A stretch of DNA of 18,383 bases, taken from NCBI GenBank assembly GCA_009699165.1, contig WLOR01000013.1:1-18383 (forward strand), in the 5' to 3' direction. Under the pieces are notes generated by a model. That model had not been told where the DNA came from and ran no database searches. It saw only the letters and a program-made list of their open reading frames with translations. The translations under genes and the position numbers were made by a program. This DNA is from Actinomycetota bacterium (lineage in GTDB: Bacteria; Actinomycetota; Actinomycetes; Nanopelagicales; Nanopelagicaceae). Of this stretch, positions 7,815-16,021 are shown piece after piece. The stretch's first letter is position 1; every line of letters begins with the position of its first letter.

Positions 7815-8297
7815 ATGGATTCAATAGACAAGTTGGCCTCTGCCATAACAATGGTCGAGGAGGCGCGCGGCGTTCCACTTTCTGCAAGTTGCGTTGTTCA
7901 TCGAGGTGAGATGCTTGAACTTCTCGACGAGGCACGCGCTGCCCTACCGGCAGACTTTGAATCAGCACAAAAAATTATCGCCGCACGTGATGCAATCGTT
8001 GACGAGGGACGACTCAGTGCCGAACAGATGATTTCGATAGCTCGCGAAGATGTCGCTCGAATGGTTGAACAGACTTCAATTGTTCAAATTGCACGCGATG
8101 AGGCCCGAAAGATTTTAGATGAGGCCCGCGATCAAGCTCTGCAAGAAAAGGCCGAAGTTGAAGAGTACATCGATGGACGCCTTGCTACCTTAGAAGTTAT
8201 CTTAAATAAGACTTCAGATGCTGTCGCGCGTGGACGCGAACGTTTAGCTGGTGCTGGAGATAAAGATGCACTTGCTCAACTCTCCGATGCAGATTAA
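7815..8297 (+). CDS. SepIVA/DivIVA-like coiled-coil protein, short form
   Basis: This 160-residue, acidic, almost entirely helical protein occupies the coaD-DUF177 position held in Streptomyces and mycobacteria by a DivIVA-related protein; the mycobacterial member is SepIVA (Rv2927c), a septation factor. From memory of that family, the N-terminal block (EEARGVPLSASCVVHRGEML, about residues 15-35) and the C-terminal block (EYIDGRLATLEVILN, about 118-135) match its two ends, while the central coiled coil is some 80 residues shorter. No signal peptide, membrane segment or enzymatic motif is visible, so it is probably cytoplasmic and scaffold-like. The start at 7815 is firm: TAA of coaD (7809-7811) is in the same frame. 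Family placement is fairly sure; function in this organism is inferred. Confidence 0.8.
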   Translation: MDSIDKLASAITMVEEARGVPLSASCVVHRGEMLELLDEARAALPADFESAQKIIAARDAIVDEGRLSAEQMISIAREDVARMVEQTSIVQIARDEARKILDEARDQALQEKAEVEEYIDGRLATLEVILNKTSDAVARGRERLAGAGDKDALAQLSDAD

Positions 8298-8302
8298 TCC
8301 AT

Positions 8303-8878
8303 ATGTCACGTCTACCAGAAATATTTAAACTCAATACATTTGAACTCCCACGTCGCGCTGGCGAGATGAAAGAGTATGAGCTCGACATTGAGCTTCTTGA
8401 AAAAGTAGGAGTCGAATTAATCGCTGTGCAGGTAGGTGAGATCATCGAAGTAGATGCTCGCTTGGAATCAGTGACAGAAGGCGTTTTGCTAAGCGCGCAG
8501 ATATACGCAGTGGCAACAGGCGAATGCATTCGATGTCTAGATCCAGTTGAAATTGAGATAGATAAACGAATACAGGAGCTCTACCTGTATGAGCAGAAAC
8601 CTGAGCGCAAAAAGCACGCTCCAGTTGTTGATGACCTAGATATTGAGGATGAGCTTCTCATGGATGGTGATTTCATGGATTTAGAGGTCCCGATCCGGGA
8701 TTCCATCTGCCTATCTCTGCCAAATAACCCTTTATGCAGCGATGACTGCCTAGGCCTGTGTCCAGAGTGTGGAGTTAAATGGGCCGAACTGCCCCAAGAT
8801 CACGCTCACGAGGTAATTGATGCCCGGTGGGCCGATCTTGCTGGACTTGCAGAGGAAGCCCCCGATTTCAAGAATTAG
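8303..8878 (+). CDS. DUF177 (YceD-like) protein upstream of rpmF
   Basis: This is a 191-residue member of the DUF177/YceD family, which is nearly always encoded directly before rpmF. Members have been linked to 23S rRNA or large-subunit metabolism, but the biochemical role is not settled. The family pattern is clear: GECIRCLDPVE with C75 and C78, an acidic middle, and the C-terminal Cys cluster C145, C149, C153, C156 in CSDDCLGLCPECG, followed by HEVIDARWADLAGL, typical of actinobacterial members. The cysteines suggest a metal, probably zinc. The gene starts 5 bases after the upstream stop without a clear Shine-Dalgarno sequence. A 67-base gap with a hairpin separates it from rpmF. Confidence 0.93.
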   Translation: MSRLPEIFKLNTFELPRRAGEMKEYELDIELLEKVGVELIAVQVGEIIEVDARLESVTEGVLLSAQIYAVATGECIRCLDPVEIEIDKRIQELYLYEQKPERKKHAPVVDDLDIEDELLMDGDFMDLEVPIRDSICLSLPNNPLCSDDCLGLCPECGVKWAELPQDHAHEVIDARWADLAGLAEEAPDFKN

Positions 8879-8893
8879 GGTTTTTGAGAGATA

Positions 8894-8922
8894 CTTACGC
8901 CCTGCAACCACCGTTGCGTAAG
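8894..8922 (+). promoter_or_regulatory. Stem-loop in the leader of rpmF
   Basis: CTTAC (8894-8898) pairs with GTAAG (8918-8922), and GCAAC (8904-8908) pairs with GTTGC (8913-8917) around a 4-base loop; five unpaired bases lie on the 5' side. Alternatively CTTACGC pairs with GCGTAAG as one 7-bp stem. No T tract follows, so it is not an intrinsic terminator. It ends about a dozen bases before the purine-rich ribosome binding region of rpmF, so it may be an mRNA processing or control element. Function is inferred. Confidence 0.4.
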
Positions 8923-8945
8923 GAAAAGAAGAAGAGGTTAGAAAA

Positions 8946-9119
8946 GTGCCAGTACCAAAGCGGAAGACCTCGCGTTCTAAGACGCGTTCACGCCGAAGCC
9001 AGTGGAAGACAACTGCTGCCTCTCTTGCAACATGCCCACAGTGCCAACAGCCAAAGCTGCAACACACTGCCTGCCCAACCTGCGGTACATATAACCGTCG
9101 CCAGGTATTAGAGGTCTGA
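8946..9119 (+). CDS. rpmF: 50S ribosomal protein L32 (zinc-ribbon form)
   Basis: A short 57-residue gene. The GTG start gives MPVPKRKTSRSKTRSRRSQW, the highly conserved basic N-terminus of L32, followed by four cysteines in a CxxC...CxxC zinc ribbon (C30, C33, C43, C46) and ending TYNRRQVLEV. It therefore encodes the zinc-containing form of L32. AGAGG at 8933-8937 lies 8 bases before the GTG and serves as Shine-Dalgarno sequence. It directly follows DUF177, the standard pairing, and its stop is 10 bases before the likely rnc start. A longer open frame over the same bases (8827-9111) is a shadow of this gene and of DUF177. Confidence 0.96.
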   Translation: MPVPKRKTSRSKTRSRRSQWKTTAASLATCPQCQQPKLQHTACPTCGTYNRRQVLEV

Positions 9120-9129
9120 TCTGAGCTCG

Positions 9130-9807
9130 TTGCTCAATGAGCAGCTGGGGGTTGTTATCGAACCCTCACTACTTGAGTTAGCTTTTACTCATCGTTCATT
9201 TGCTTATGAATCATCGAGCAAAGAGACAAATGAGCGACTCGAGTTTTTAGGTGATTCAGTTTTAGGTTTAATTGTTACTGAAGAACTTTATAAACGCTAT
9301 CCAGAGTTCGATGAGAGTCGTTTATCTCCGCTTCGTTCTGGAGTTGTAAATATGCGCGCGCTGGCAGATATTGCGCGAGAGCTAGATTTAGGTCAGCACA
9401 TACGCTTGGGTAAAGGCGAAGAGGTTACGGGTGGCCGTGATAAAAACTCACTTCTCGCCGATGCCCTTGAAGCGCTAATAGGTGCAATTTATCTGCAGTT
9501 CGGATTTGCAGTGTGTACTGACATCGTTCGTAGATTAATCGCACCAACACTGGATTCGGCTGTGGCAAGGGGCGCAGGTCTAGATGGCAAGACAGCGCTT
9601 CAAGAGTTAGTGGCCGCCCTTAACAAGGGAGTCCCAGAGTATGTTGTGAGTGAAGAGGGTCCCGATCACGATAAGAGTTTCACGGCCGTTGCGATGGTAG
9701 CTGGTGTCGGAGTTAGTGAAGGCGCTGGAAAGAGCAAGCGAGAAGCTGAGCAGATTGCTGCGCGCATCGCCTATGAATTACTAAAAAACGAGCTGCCTCA
9801 ACCTTAA
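9130..9807 (+). CDS. rnc: Ribonuclease III
   Basis: RNase III cuts double-stranded RNA, processing rRNA precursors and some mRNAs. The product (225 residues from TTG 9130) has the RNase III domain with the NERLEFLGDS motif and the catalytic acidic set E38, D42, D111 and E114 (E. coli E41, D45, D114, E117), followed by a dsRNA-binding domain (about 150-220: KTALQELVAAL to KSKREAEQIAARIA). Length is normal. The start is uncertain: TTG at 9130 is the first usual start after an in-frame TAG (9109-9111), but CTG at 9121 lies at better spacing (6 bases) from AGAGG at 9110-9114. A small hairpin (TGCTC 9131-9135 with GAGCA 9139-9143) covers the TTG. It follows rpmF closely, as in other actinobacteria, but mutM is missing downstream. 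Confidence 0.95.
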   Translation: MLNEQLGVVIEPSLLELAFTHRSFAYESSSKETNERLEFLGDSVLGLIVTEELYKRYPEFDESRLSPLRSGVVNMRALADIARELDLGQHIRLGKGEEVTGGRDKNSLLADALEALIGAIYLQFGFAVCTDIVRRLIAPTLDSAVARGAGLDGKTALQELVAALNKGVPEYVVSEEGPDHDKSFTAVAMVAGVGVSEGAGKSKREAEQIAARIAYELLKNELPQP

Positions 9808-9812
9808 ATCTG

Positions 9813-9841
9813 TTAAAAATGCTCTCGCGAGACGATAGGTT
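9813..9841 (+). promoter_or_regulatory. Probable leaderless promoter of smc with palindrome in the spacer
   Basis: TTAAAA (9813-9818), a 17-base spacer and TAGGTT (9836-9841, TANNNT type) end 6 bases before the GTG of smc; there is no Shine-Dalgarno sequence. A perfect 10-base palindrome TCTCGCGAGA (9823-9832) fills the middle of the spacer and could be an operator. The promoter call rests on geometry only; the operator idea is inference. Confidence 0.45.
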
Positions 9842-9847
9842 TGCCGC

Positions 9848-12800
9848 GTGTATTTGAAGAGCATCACCCTCAAGGGCTTTAAGTCCTTCGCTTCGGCTAC
9901 CACTTTGCGACTTGAACCAGGAATTACGTGCGTTGTTGGCCCTAACGGTTCAGGTAAAAGTAACGTCGTTGACGCTCTGACATGGGTGATGGGTGAACAA
10001 GGGGCAAAATCTCTTCGTGGCGGAAAAATGGAAGATGTCATTTTCGCTGGTACAAGTGGAAGAGCACCACTTGGTCGCGCCGAAGTTGCACTGACGATTG
10101 ATAACAGTGATGGTGCGCTCCCAATTGAATTTAGTGAAGTAACAATCTCACGAATACTTTTTCGTAATGGGCAAAGTGAGTATCAGATAAATGGTGAAGC
10201 CTCCCGTTTGCTAGATATTCAAGAGTTACTAAGCGATTCTGGAATCGGCCGTGAGATGCACGTCATCGTTGGTCAAGGCCAGCTCGATGCAATTTTGATG
10301 GCAACGCCTGAAGAGCGTCGCGGATTTATTGAAGAGGCAGCCGGAGTTTTAAAGCATCGCAAACGAAAAGAGAAAGCACTTCGCAAGTTAGATTCTATGC
10401 AGACAAATCTGGCTCGCGTTCAAGATTTGACTGTAGAACTGCGAAGACAGCTTCGACCACTTGGTAAGCAAGCAGAGGTTGCAAAAAAAGCTGCAACTAT
10501 TCAAGCCGATTTACGCGATGCAAAACTTCGTCTACTTGCCGACGATTTCATCTCTCTTTCAAAGACTCTCGATGCAGAAGTCGCCGATGAAACAGCCTTA
10601 CGTGAGCGAAGAGCAGAGGTAGAGGCTGAGGTTGAAACGATTCGTGCCCGCGAAAGCGAACTTGATACTCAGGCTTTAGTCGAAGGACCACTTCTGATTC
10701 AAGCACAAGAGACGTACTACCAGCTGAACTCATTGCGAGAAAAATTCCGCGGAACTCAGTCTCTTGCCCAGGAACGTTCACGTTTTCTTATTGAAGAGGC
10801 CGAAGAGGCGCGCTCAGCTGGACGAGATCCAGATGCACTTGAAGTCGATGCACAAGGACTGCGTCTTGAAGAGAGTCAACTGCGAGAAAATGTTGAGAGC
10901 GCTAAGCAGGCACTAGTTTCTGCAACATCGAATTTAGTGAAGAGCGAGCATGAGTTAAAAATTGATGAAGATAAAATCGCCGCAGCAATGCGAGCAATCG
11001 CTGATGCTCGAGAGGGGACAGCGCGACAAGAGGGCCACATTAAATCCCTGCAGGCCAGACTTGAGGCGATTTCAGAGGAGATTGAACGCCTAACCCGGGC
11101 TCGCGATGAGGCTCAACTTCGCGTGGACACAGCGCAGCGCGAGTATTCATCCTACGAACTAGATATTGCTGGCGCCGATACTGGAGAGAAGGGCCTTGAC
11201 TCTCAGTTTGAGAGCGCTAAGAGCGTGCTTAAATCTTCTCAATCAAAATTGCAAGAGTTGGTTGAGGCCGAACGTTTAGCAGATCGTGAGCGAAACGCCG
11301 TTGAGTCCAAGATCGAAGCGATGAAGTTAACTTCGCACAATCGAGATGGTGCATCTGCTTTACTAAATGACTCACACGGCGTTCATATACTCGGATCAAT
11401 TGCCAACCTTATTGAAATCGATGCAGGATGGGAGTCCGCTGCCGCGGCGGCTTTTGGAACACTTGCCGATGCGGTAGTTGTAAGAGATTTAGGATCTGCC
11501 GTTACGGCTTTAACAACTTTGCGAAGTGAAAACTTAGGTCAGGCCGATGTGCTTGTCTATGATGAAAATGCAGATTCGAACTCTGCAATTCCATCAGGAT
11601 TAACATCTCTGGCCTCGCATGTTCGCTCGCAATCGATAGCTCCACTAATCGCATCCATTCTTGCGCACATCGTTGTAGCAGACTCTGCGCGTGATGCAGA
11701 GGCAATCATTCGTTCGCACCCAGAAGTAACCGTGGTTACTCGCGATGGCGACATCTTGACTCGTGCTCGTGTACGTGGTGGTTCGCACTCATCATCATCG
11801 CTGATTGAAATCAACGCTCTCATCTCAGGGTTAGAGGGCAAACTCTCCGAGGTATCTCATACCTGCGATAGATTAAAATTTGAAATCTCATCTCAAAGTG
11901 ACGAGGTAGCAAGACGACAGAGTGAGTACGACGTCGCACTCTCTAAACTCAATGAGTCTGATGCACGTATCGGTGCGCTCACCGAACAGTTAGCGGTGTG
12001 TGGTCAGAACATGAAATCAGCGATGGCTGAAGTCGAGCGCCTACTGATTAATATAAATGAGGCAAACGCTGCCAAGGAGCGCGATGAGGGCGAACTTCTG
12101 ATTGCCCAGAACCAACTTAATCAACAAGGGGCAGTTGCAGAGCCCGATCACACGTCAACTGAAAACCTACGAAACGCTGTGTCAATTGCCCGAACCGCTG
12201 AAGTTGAGGCCCGACTGGCAGTTCGAACTATCGAGGAGCGGGTGAATTCGGTTGCAGCTCGCGCACTTGCGCTAGAGGAGGCTGCTCGTAACGAGCGCGA
12301 GGCATCCGAGCGCGCAGTGATTCGTCGAGGCGCACGAGCCCGCGCAGCGGTAATTTCGCAAGCTGTCGCTGAGGCGGCCTATGAGGTTCTTATCCATATT
12401 GAGCGCTCTATTTCAAAGGCAGCCATTGAGCGAGCACGACTTGAAGAGTCTCGTGTTCGCCGTGAAGGTGAAACTCTGACTGTACGAACCCGGGGACGCG
12501 AGCTGGCCAGTGAGCTTGAAGCACTTACATCGAGTGTTCATCGTGATGAAATTGCACGAGCAGAACAACGAATGCGCATTGAGTCATTGGAGAATAAAAC
12601 TTCCGAAGAGTTTGCAATCGATACACAAACTCTCATCGCCGAATATGGCCCTGACAACGATGTTCCCACTTTCTTTGAAAATGAAGACGGTGAGATTGTC
12701 ACAACCGAGTTGATTCCATATCGTCGTGACCAACAAGAAAAGCGACTGGCATCAGCTGAGCGTTCCTTGAACTTACTAGGAAAGATTAACCCTCTTGCAC

Positions 12801-13384
12801 TCGAAGAGTTCTCTTCACTTGAAGAAAGACTCAAATTCCTCGCGGATCAGTTAGAGGATTTAAAGAACACCAAGAAGGACCTACTCGATATCATCAAAGA
12901 GGTCGATGATCGTGTCCAGACGATTTTTATGGAGGCGTTCGTTGAGACCGCTCGACACTTCGAAGATATTTTCGCACGCCTCTTCCCTGGAGGAGATGGT
13001 CGTTTAATTCTGGTAGATCCAGATAATCCATTGACAAGTGGCGTAGATGTCGAAGCCCGCCCACCTGGAAAGCGCATCAAGCGTCTCTCACTTTTATCTG
13101 GTGGAGAGAAATCATTAACTGCCGTAGCAATGCTTGTGGCGATCTTTAAAGCACGTCCAAGTCCTTTCTATGTTCTCGATGAAGTTGAGGCCGCCTTAGA
13201 TGATGTAAACCTTGGTCGCCTCCTTGGAATTTTGGAAGAGCTACGAGCAAGCTCTCAGTTAATTATTATCACTCACCAGAAACGCACCATGGAGATTGCC
13301 GATGCACTGTACGGCGTGACGATGCGCGGTGATGGAGTAACAGAGGTTATTTCACAACGTTTGCGTGAAACCGATACTCAATAA
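9848..13384 (+). CDS. smc: Chromosome partition protein Smc
   Basis: Smc is the core ATPase of the bacterial condensin that organises and helps segregate the chromosome, acting with ScpA and ScpB. The 1178-residue protein has the full layout: an N-terminal head with Walker A at 31-38 (GPNGSGKS), a first coiled coil (about 170-505), a hinge (about 508-650, from HGVHILGSIANL to the TRARVRGG region), a second coiled coil (about 660-1010), and a C-terminal head with the signature at 1084-1087 (SGGE, in LLSGGEKSL) and Walker B D1111-E1112. Length is usual. The GTG start gives VYLKSITLKGFKSF, the standard actinobacterial beginning, and an in-frame TAG at 9836-9838 excludes a longer form. It probably has its own leaderless promoter. 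ftsY follows after 11 bases, as in other actinobacteria. Confidence 0.98.
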   Translation: MYLKSITLKGFKSFASATTLRLEPGITCVVGPNGSGKSNVVDALTWVMGEQGAKSLRGGKMEDVIFAGTSGRAPLGRAEVALTIDNSDGALPIEFSEVTISRILFRNGQSEYQINGEASRLLDIQELLSDSGIGREMHVIVGQGQLDAILMATPEERRGFIEEAAGVLKHRKRKEKALRKLDSMQTNLARVQDLTVELRRQLRPLGKQAEVAKKAATIQADLRDAKLRLLADDFISLSKTLDAEVADETALRERRAEVEAEVETIRARESELDTQALVEGPLLIQAQETYYQLNSLREKFRGTQSLAQERSRFLIEEAEEARSAGRDPDALEVDAQGLRLEESQLRENVESAKQALVSATSNLVKSEHELKIDEDKIAAAMRAIADAREGTARQEGHIKSLQARLEAISEEIERLTRARDEAQLRVDTAQREYSSYELDIAGADTGEKGLDSQFESAKSVLKSSQSKLQELVEAERLADRERNAVESKIEAMKLTSHNRDGASALLNDSHGVHILGSIANLIEIDAGWESAAAAAFGTLADAVVVRDLGSAVTALTTLRSENLGQADVLVYDENADSNSAIPSGLTSLASHVRSQSIAPLIASILAHIVVADSARDAEAIIRSHPEVTVVTRDGDILTRARVRGGSHSSSSLIEINALISGLEGKLSEVSHTCDRLKFEISSQSDEVARRQSEYDVALSKLNESDARIGALTEQLAVCGQNMKSAMAEVERLLININEANAAKERDEGELLIAQNQLNQQGAVAEPDHTSTENLRNAVSIARTAEVEARLAVRTIEERVNSVAARALALEEAARNEREASERAVIRRGARARAAVISQAVAEAAYEVLIHIERSISKAAIERARLEESRVRREGETLTVRTRGRELASELEALTSSVHRDEIARAEQRMRIESLENKTSEEFAIDTQTLIAEYGPDNDVPTFFENEDGEIVTTELIPYRRDQQEKRLASAERSLNLLGKINPLALEEFSSLEERLKFLADQLEDLKNTKKDLLDIIKEVDDRVQTIFMEAFVETARHFEDIFARLFPGGDGRLILVDPDNPLTSGVDVEARPPGKRIKRLSLLSGGEKSLTAVAMLVAIFKARPSPFYVLDEVEAALDDVNLGRLLGILEELRASSQLIIITHQKRTMEIADALYGVTMRGDGVTEVISQRLRETDTQ

Positions 13385-13395
13385 GCGAGCTTTGA

Positions 13396-14235
13396 ATGGG
13401 TCTGTTTAGTAAGTTCATAGCAAAATTAAAGGGAGAGAACTCATTCTCTCAGGCCGACTGGGCTGAGTTAGAGAGTGATTTATTAGCCTCAGATATCGGT
13501 CCTATATTAACTCGCGAGCTGTTGGATTCTGCACGAAAAATCAAAGGTGACGATGCACAGTCGGCTTTAACACAGGCTCTCACTCTTCATTTAAGTGATC
13601 AATCAAGGCTTCCCATTACAAATCCAGGTGCGACAACAGTGATTATGGTTGTCGGAGTCAATGGAACAGGCAAGACAACTTCGGTTGCAAAGTTGGCTGG
13701 ACGAATCAAAGATTCTGGATCAACCGTAGTCGTGGTTGCAGGGGACACTTTTAGAGCGGCGGCAGTAGATCAGTTACAAACATGGGGAGAGCGAATTGGT
13801 GTTGAAGTCATCTCTGGAAAGGCGCAGGGTGACCCAGCATCAGTAGCATTTGATGGCGCGCGCCGAGCTCGTGAGATTGCTGCAGATTATCTAATCATCG
13901 ATACTGCAGGACGCCTTCATAATAAAAGTGATTTAATGAATGAGCTCGAGAAAGTAAAAAGAGTGGTTGAGAAAATCTCACCAATTAATGAAGTCCTACT
14001 TACAATAGATGCCACGACCGGGCAAAATGGTTTAGCCCAAGCCAAGATTTTTTCAGCCAGCGTAAATGTCACTGGGGTTATTCTTACTAAGCTTGATGGA
14101 AGTGCCCGTGGCGGCATCGCCCTTGCCATTGAAAATGAGCTCAATATTCCAGTCAAGTGGATAGGTACGGGGGAGTCGGAGCAAGATTTGAACCCCTTTG
14201 ATGCTCAAACCTATATAGAGGGCCTCTTGGCGTAA
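13396..14235 (+). CDS. ftsY: Signal recognition particle receptor FtsY, minimal NG form
   Basis: FtsY is the membrane-associated GTPase that receives the SRP-ribosome complex and passes nascent membrane proteins to SecYEG. At 279 residues it is essentially only the NG domain: helical N domain (about 1-80) and G domain with G1 at 87-95 (GVNGTGKTT), DTFRAAA at 117-123, DTAGR at 169-173, TKLD at 231-234 and GTGE at 257-260. The long acidic or membrane-binding N-terminal region found in many actinobacterial and proteobacterial FtsY proteins is absent; an in-frame TGA (13393-13395) stands directly before the ATG, so this is not a mis-called start. MGLFSKFIAKLKG can form a short amphipathic helix that may do the membrane binding. 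It follows smc by 11 bases. Ffh, its partner, is encoded at the right edge. Confidence 0.97.
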   Translation: MGLFSKFIAKLKGENSFSQADWAELESDLLASDIGPILTRELLDSARKIKGDDAQSALTQALTLHLSDQSRLPITNPGATTVIMVVGVNGTGKTTSVAKLAGRIKDSGSTVVVVAGDTFRAAAVDQLQTWGERIGVEVISGKAQGDPASVAFDGARRAREIAADYLIIDTAGRLHNKSDLMNELEKVKRVVEKISPINEVLLTIDATTGQNGLAQAKIFSASVNVTGVILTKLDGSARGGIALAIENELNIPVKWIGTGESEQDLNPFDAQTYIEGLLA

Positions 14236-14300
14236 CCCAGATGTAACACAACCTCGATTTTTGCAACCTGTCTGAAACGCGCATGAGCCTGGCCCGTAAC
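14232..14300 (+). promoter_or_regulatory. Possible GlnR-type operator upstream of amt
   Basis: Pentamers spaced 11 bases apart recall the actinobacterial GlnR box (GTNAC-6-GAAAC): GTAAC at 14232 and 14243, then in a second phase GCAAC at 14263, GAAAC at 14274, a degenerate GAGCC at 14285 and GTAAC at 14296. amt-glnB is a classical GlnR target, which makes the match plausible. The individual boxes are short and imperfect, and no GlnR gene is visible here. The rest of this 126-base gap holds only a weak 5-bp inverted repeat (CTTTG/CAAAG, 14314-14331). Confidence 0.4.
14239..14250 (+). repeat. 12-base direct repeat, copy 1
   Basis: AGATGTAACACA occurs here, 4 bases after the ftsY stop, and exactly again at 16010-16021 after glnB. 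It contains a GTAAC half-site of the GlnR-like array. Confidence 0.6.
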
Positions 14301-14348
14301 GAGAAAAGGGCATCTTTGCGCCATCTCAAAGGCGAGAACTCTTGTAGT

Positions 14349-14354
14349 TATTAC
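14349..14354 (+). promoter_or_regulatory. Possible -10 element of amt
   Basis: TATTAC (4 of 6 to TATAAT) ends 7 bases before the ATG at 14362. This fits a leaderless start, like those proposed for glnD and coaD. No -35 is evident, which would fit an activator-dependent promoter using the GlnR-like boxes further upstream. Weak evidence. Confidence 0.25.
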
Positions 14355-14361
14355 TCGAAAG

Positions 14362-16009
<1,648 letters not shown>

Positions 16010-16010
<1 letters not shown>

Positions 16011-16021
16011 GATGTAACACA
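16010..16021 (+). repeat. 12-base direct repeat, copy 2
   Basis: This is an exact second copy of the 12 bases at 14239-14250. It runs from the last base of the glnB stop codon to the first base of the glnD ATG. Confidence 0.6.

Noticed and set aside
8827..9111. Open frame of 94 codons across the DUF177-rpmF junction
   Set aside because: It overlaps rpmF and the end of DUF177 in another frame and has no recognisable sequence; the shorter rpmF frame is certain.
14292..14331. Possible ftsY terminator in the ftsY-amt gap (GCCC/GGGC or CTTTG/CAAAG)
   Set aside because: Stems are 4-5 bp with large loops and no T run; not credible as a terminator.
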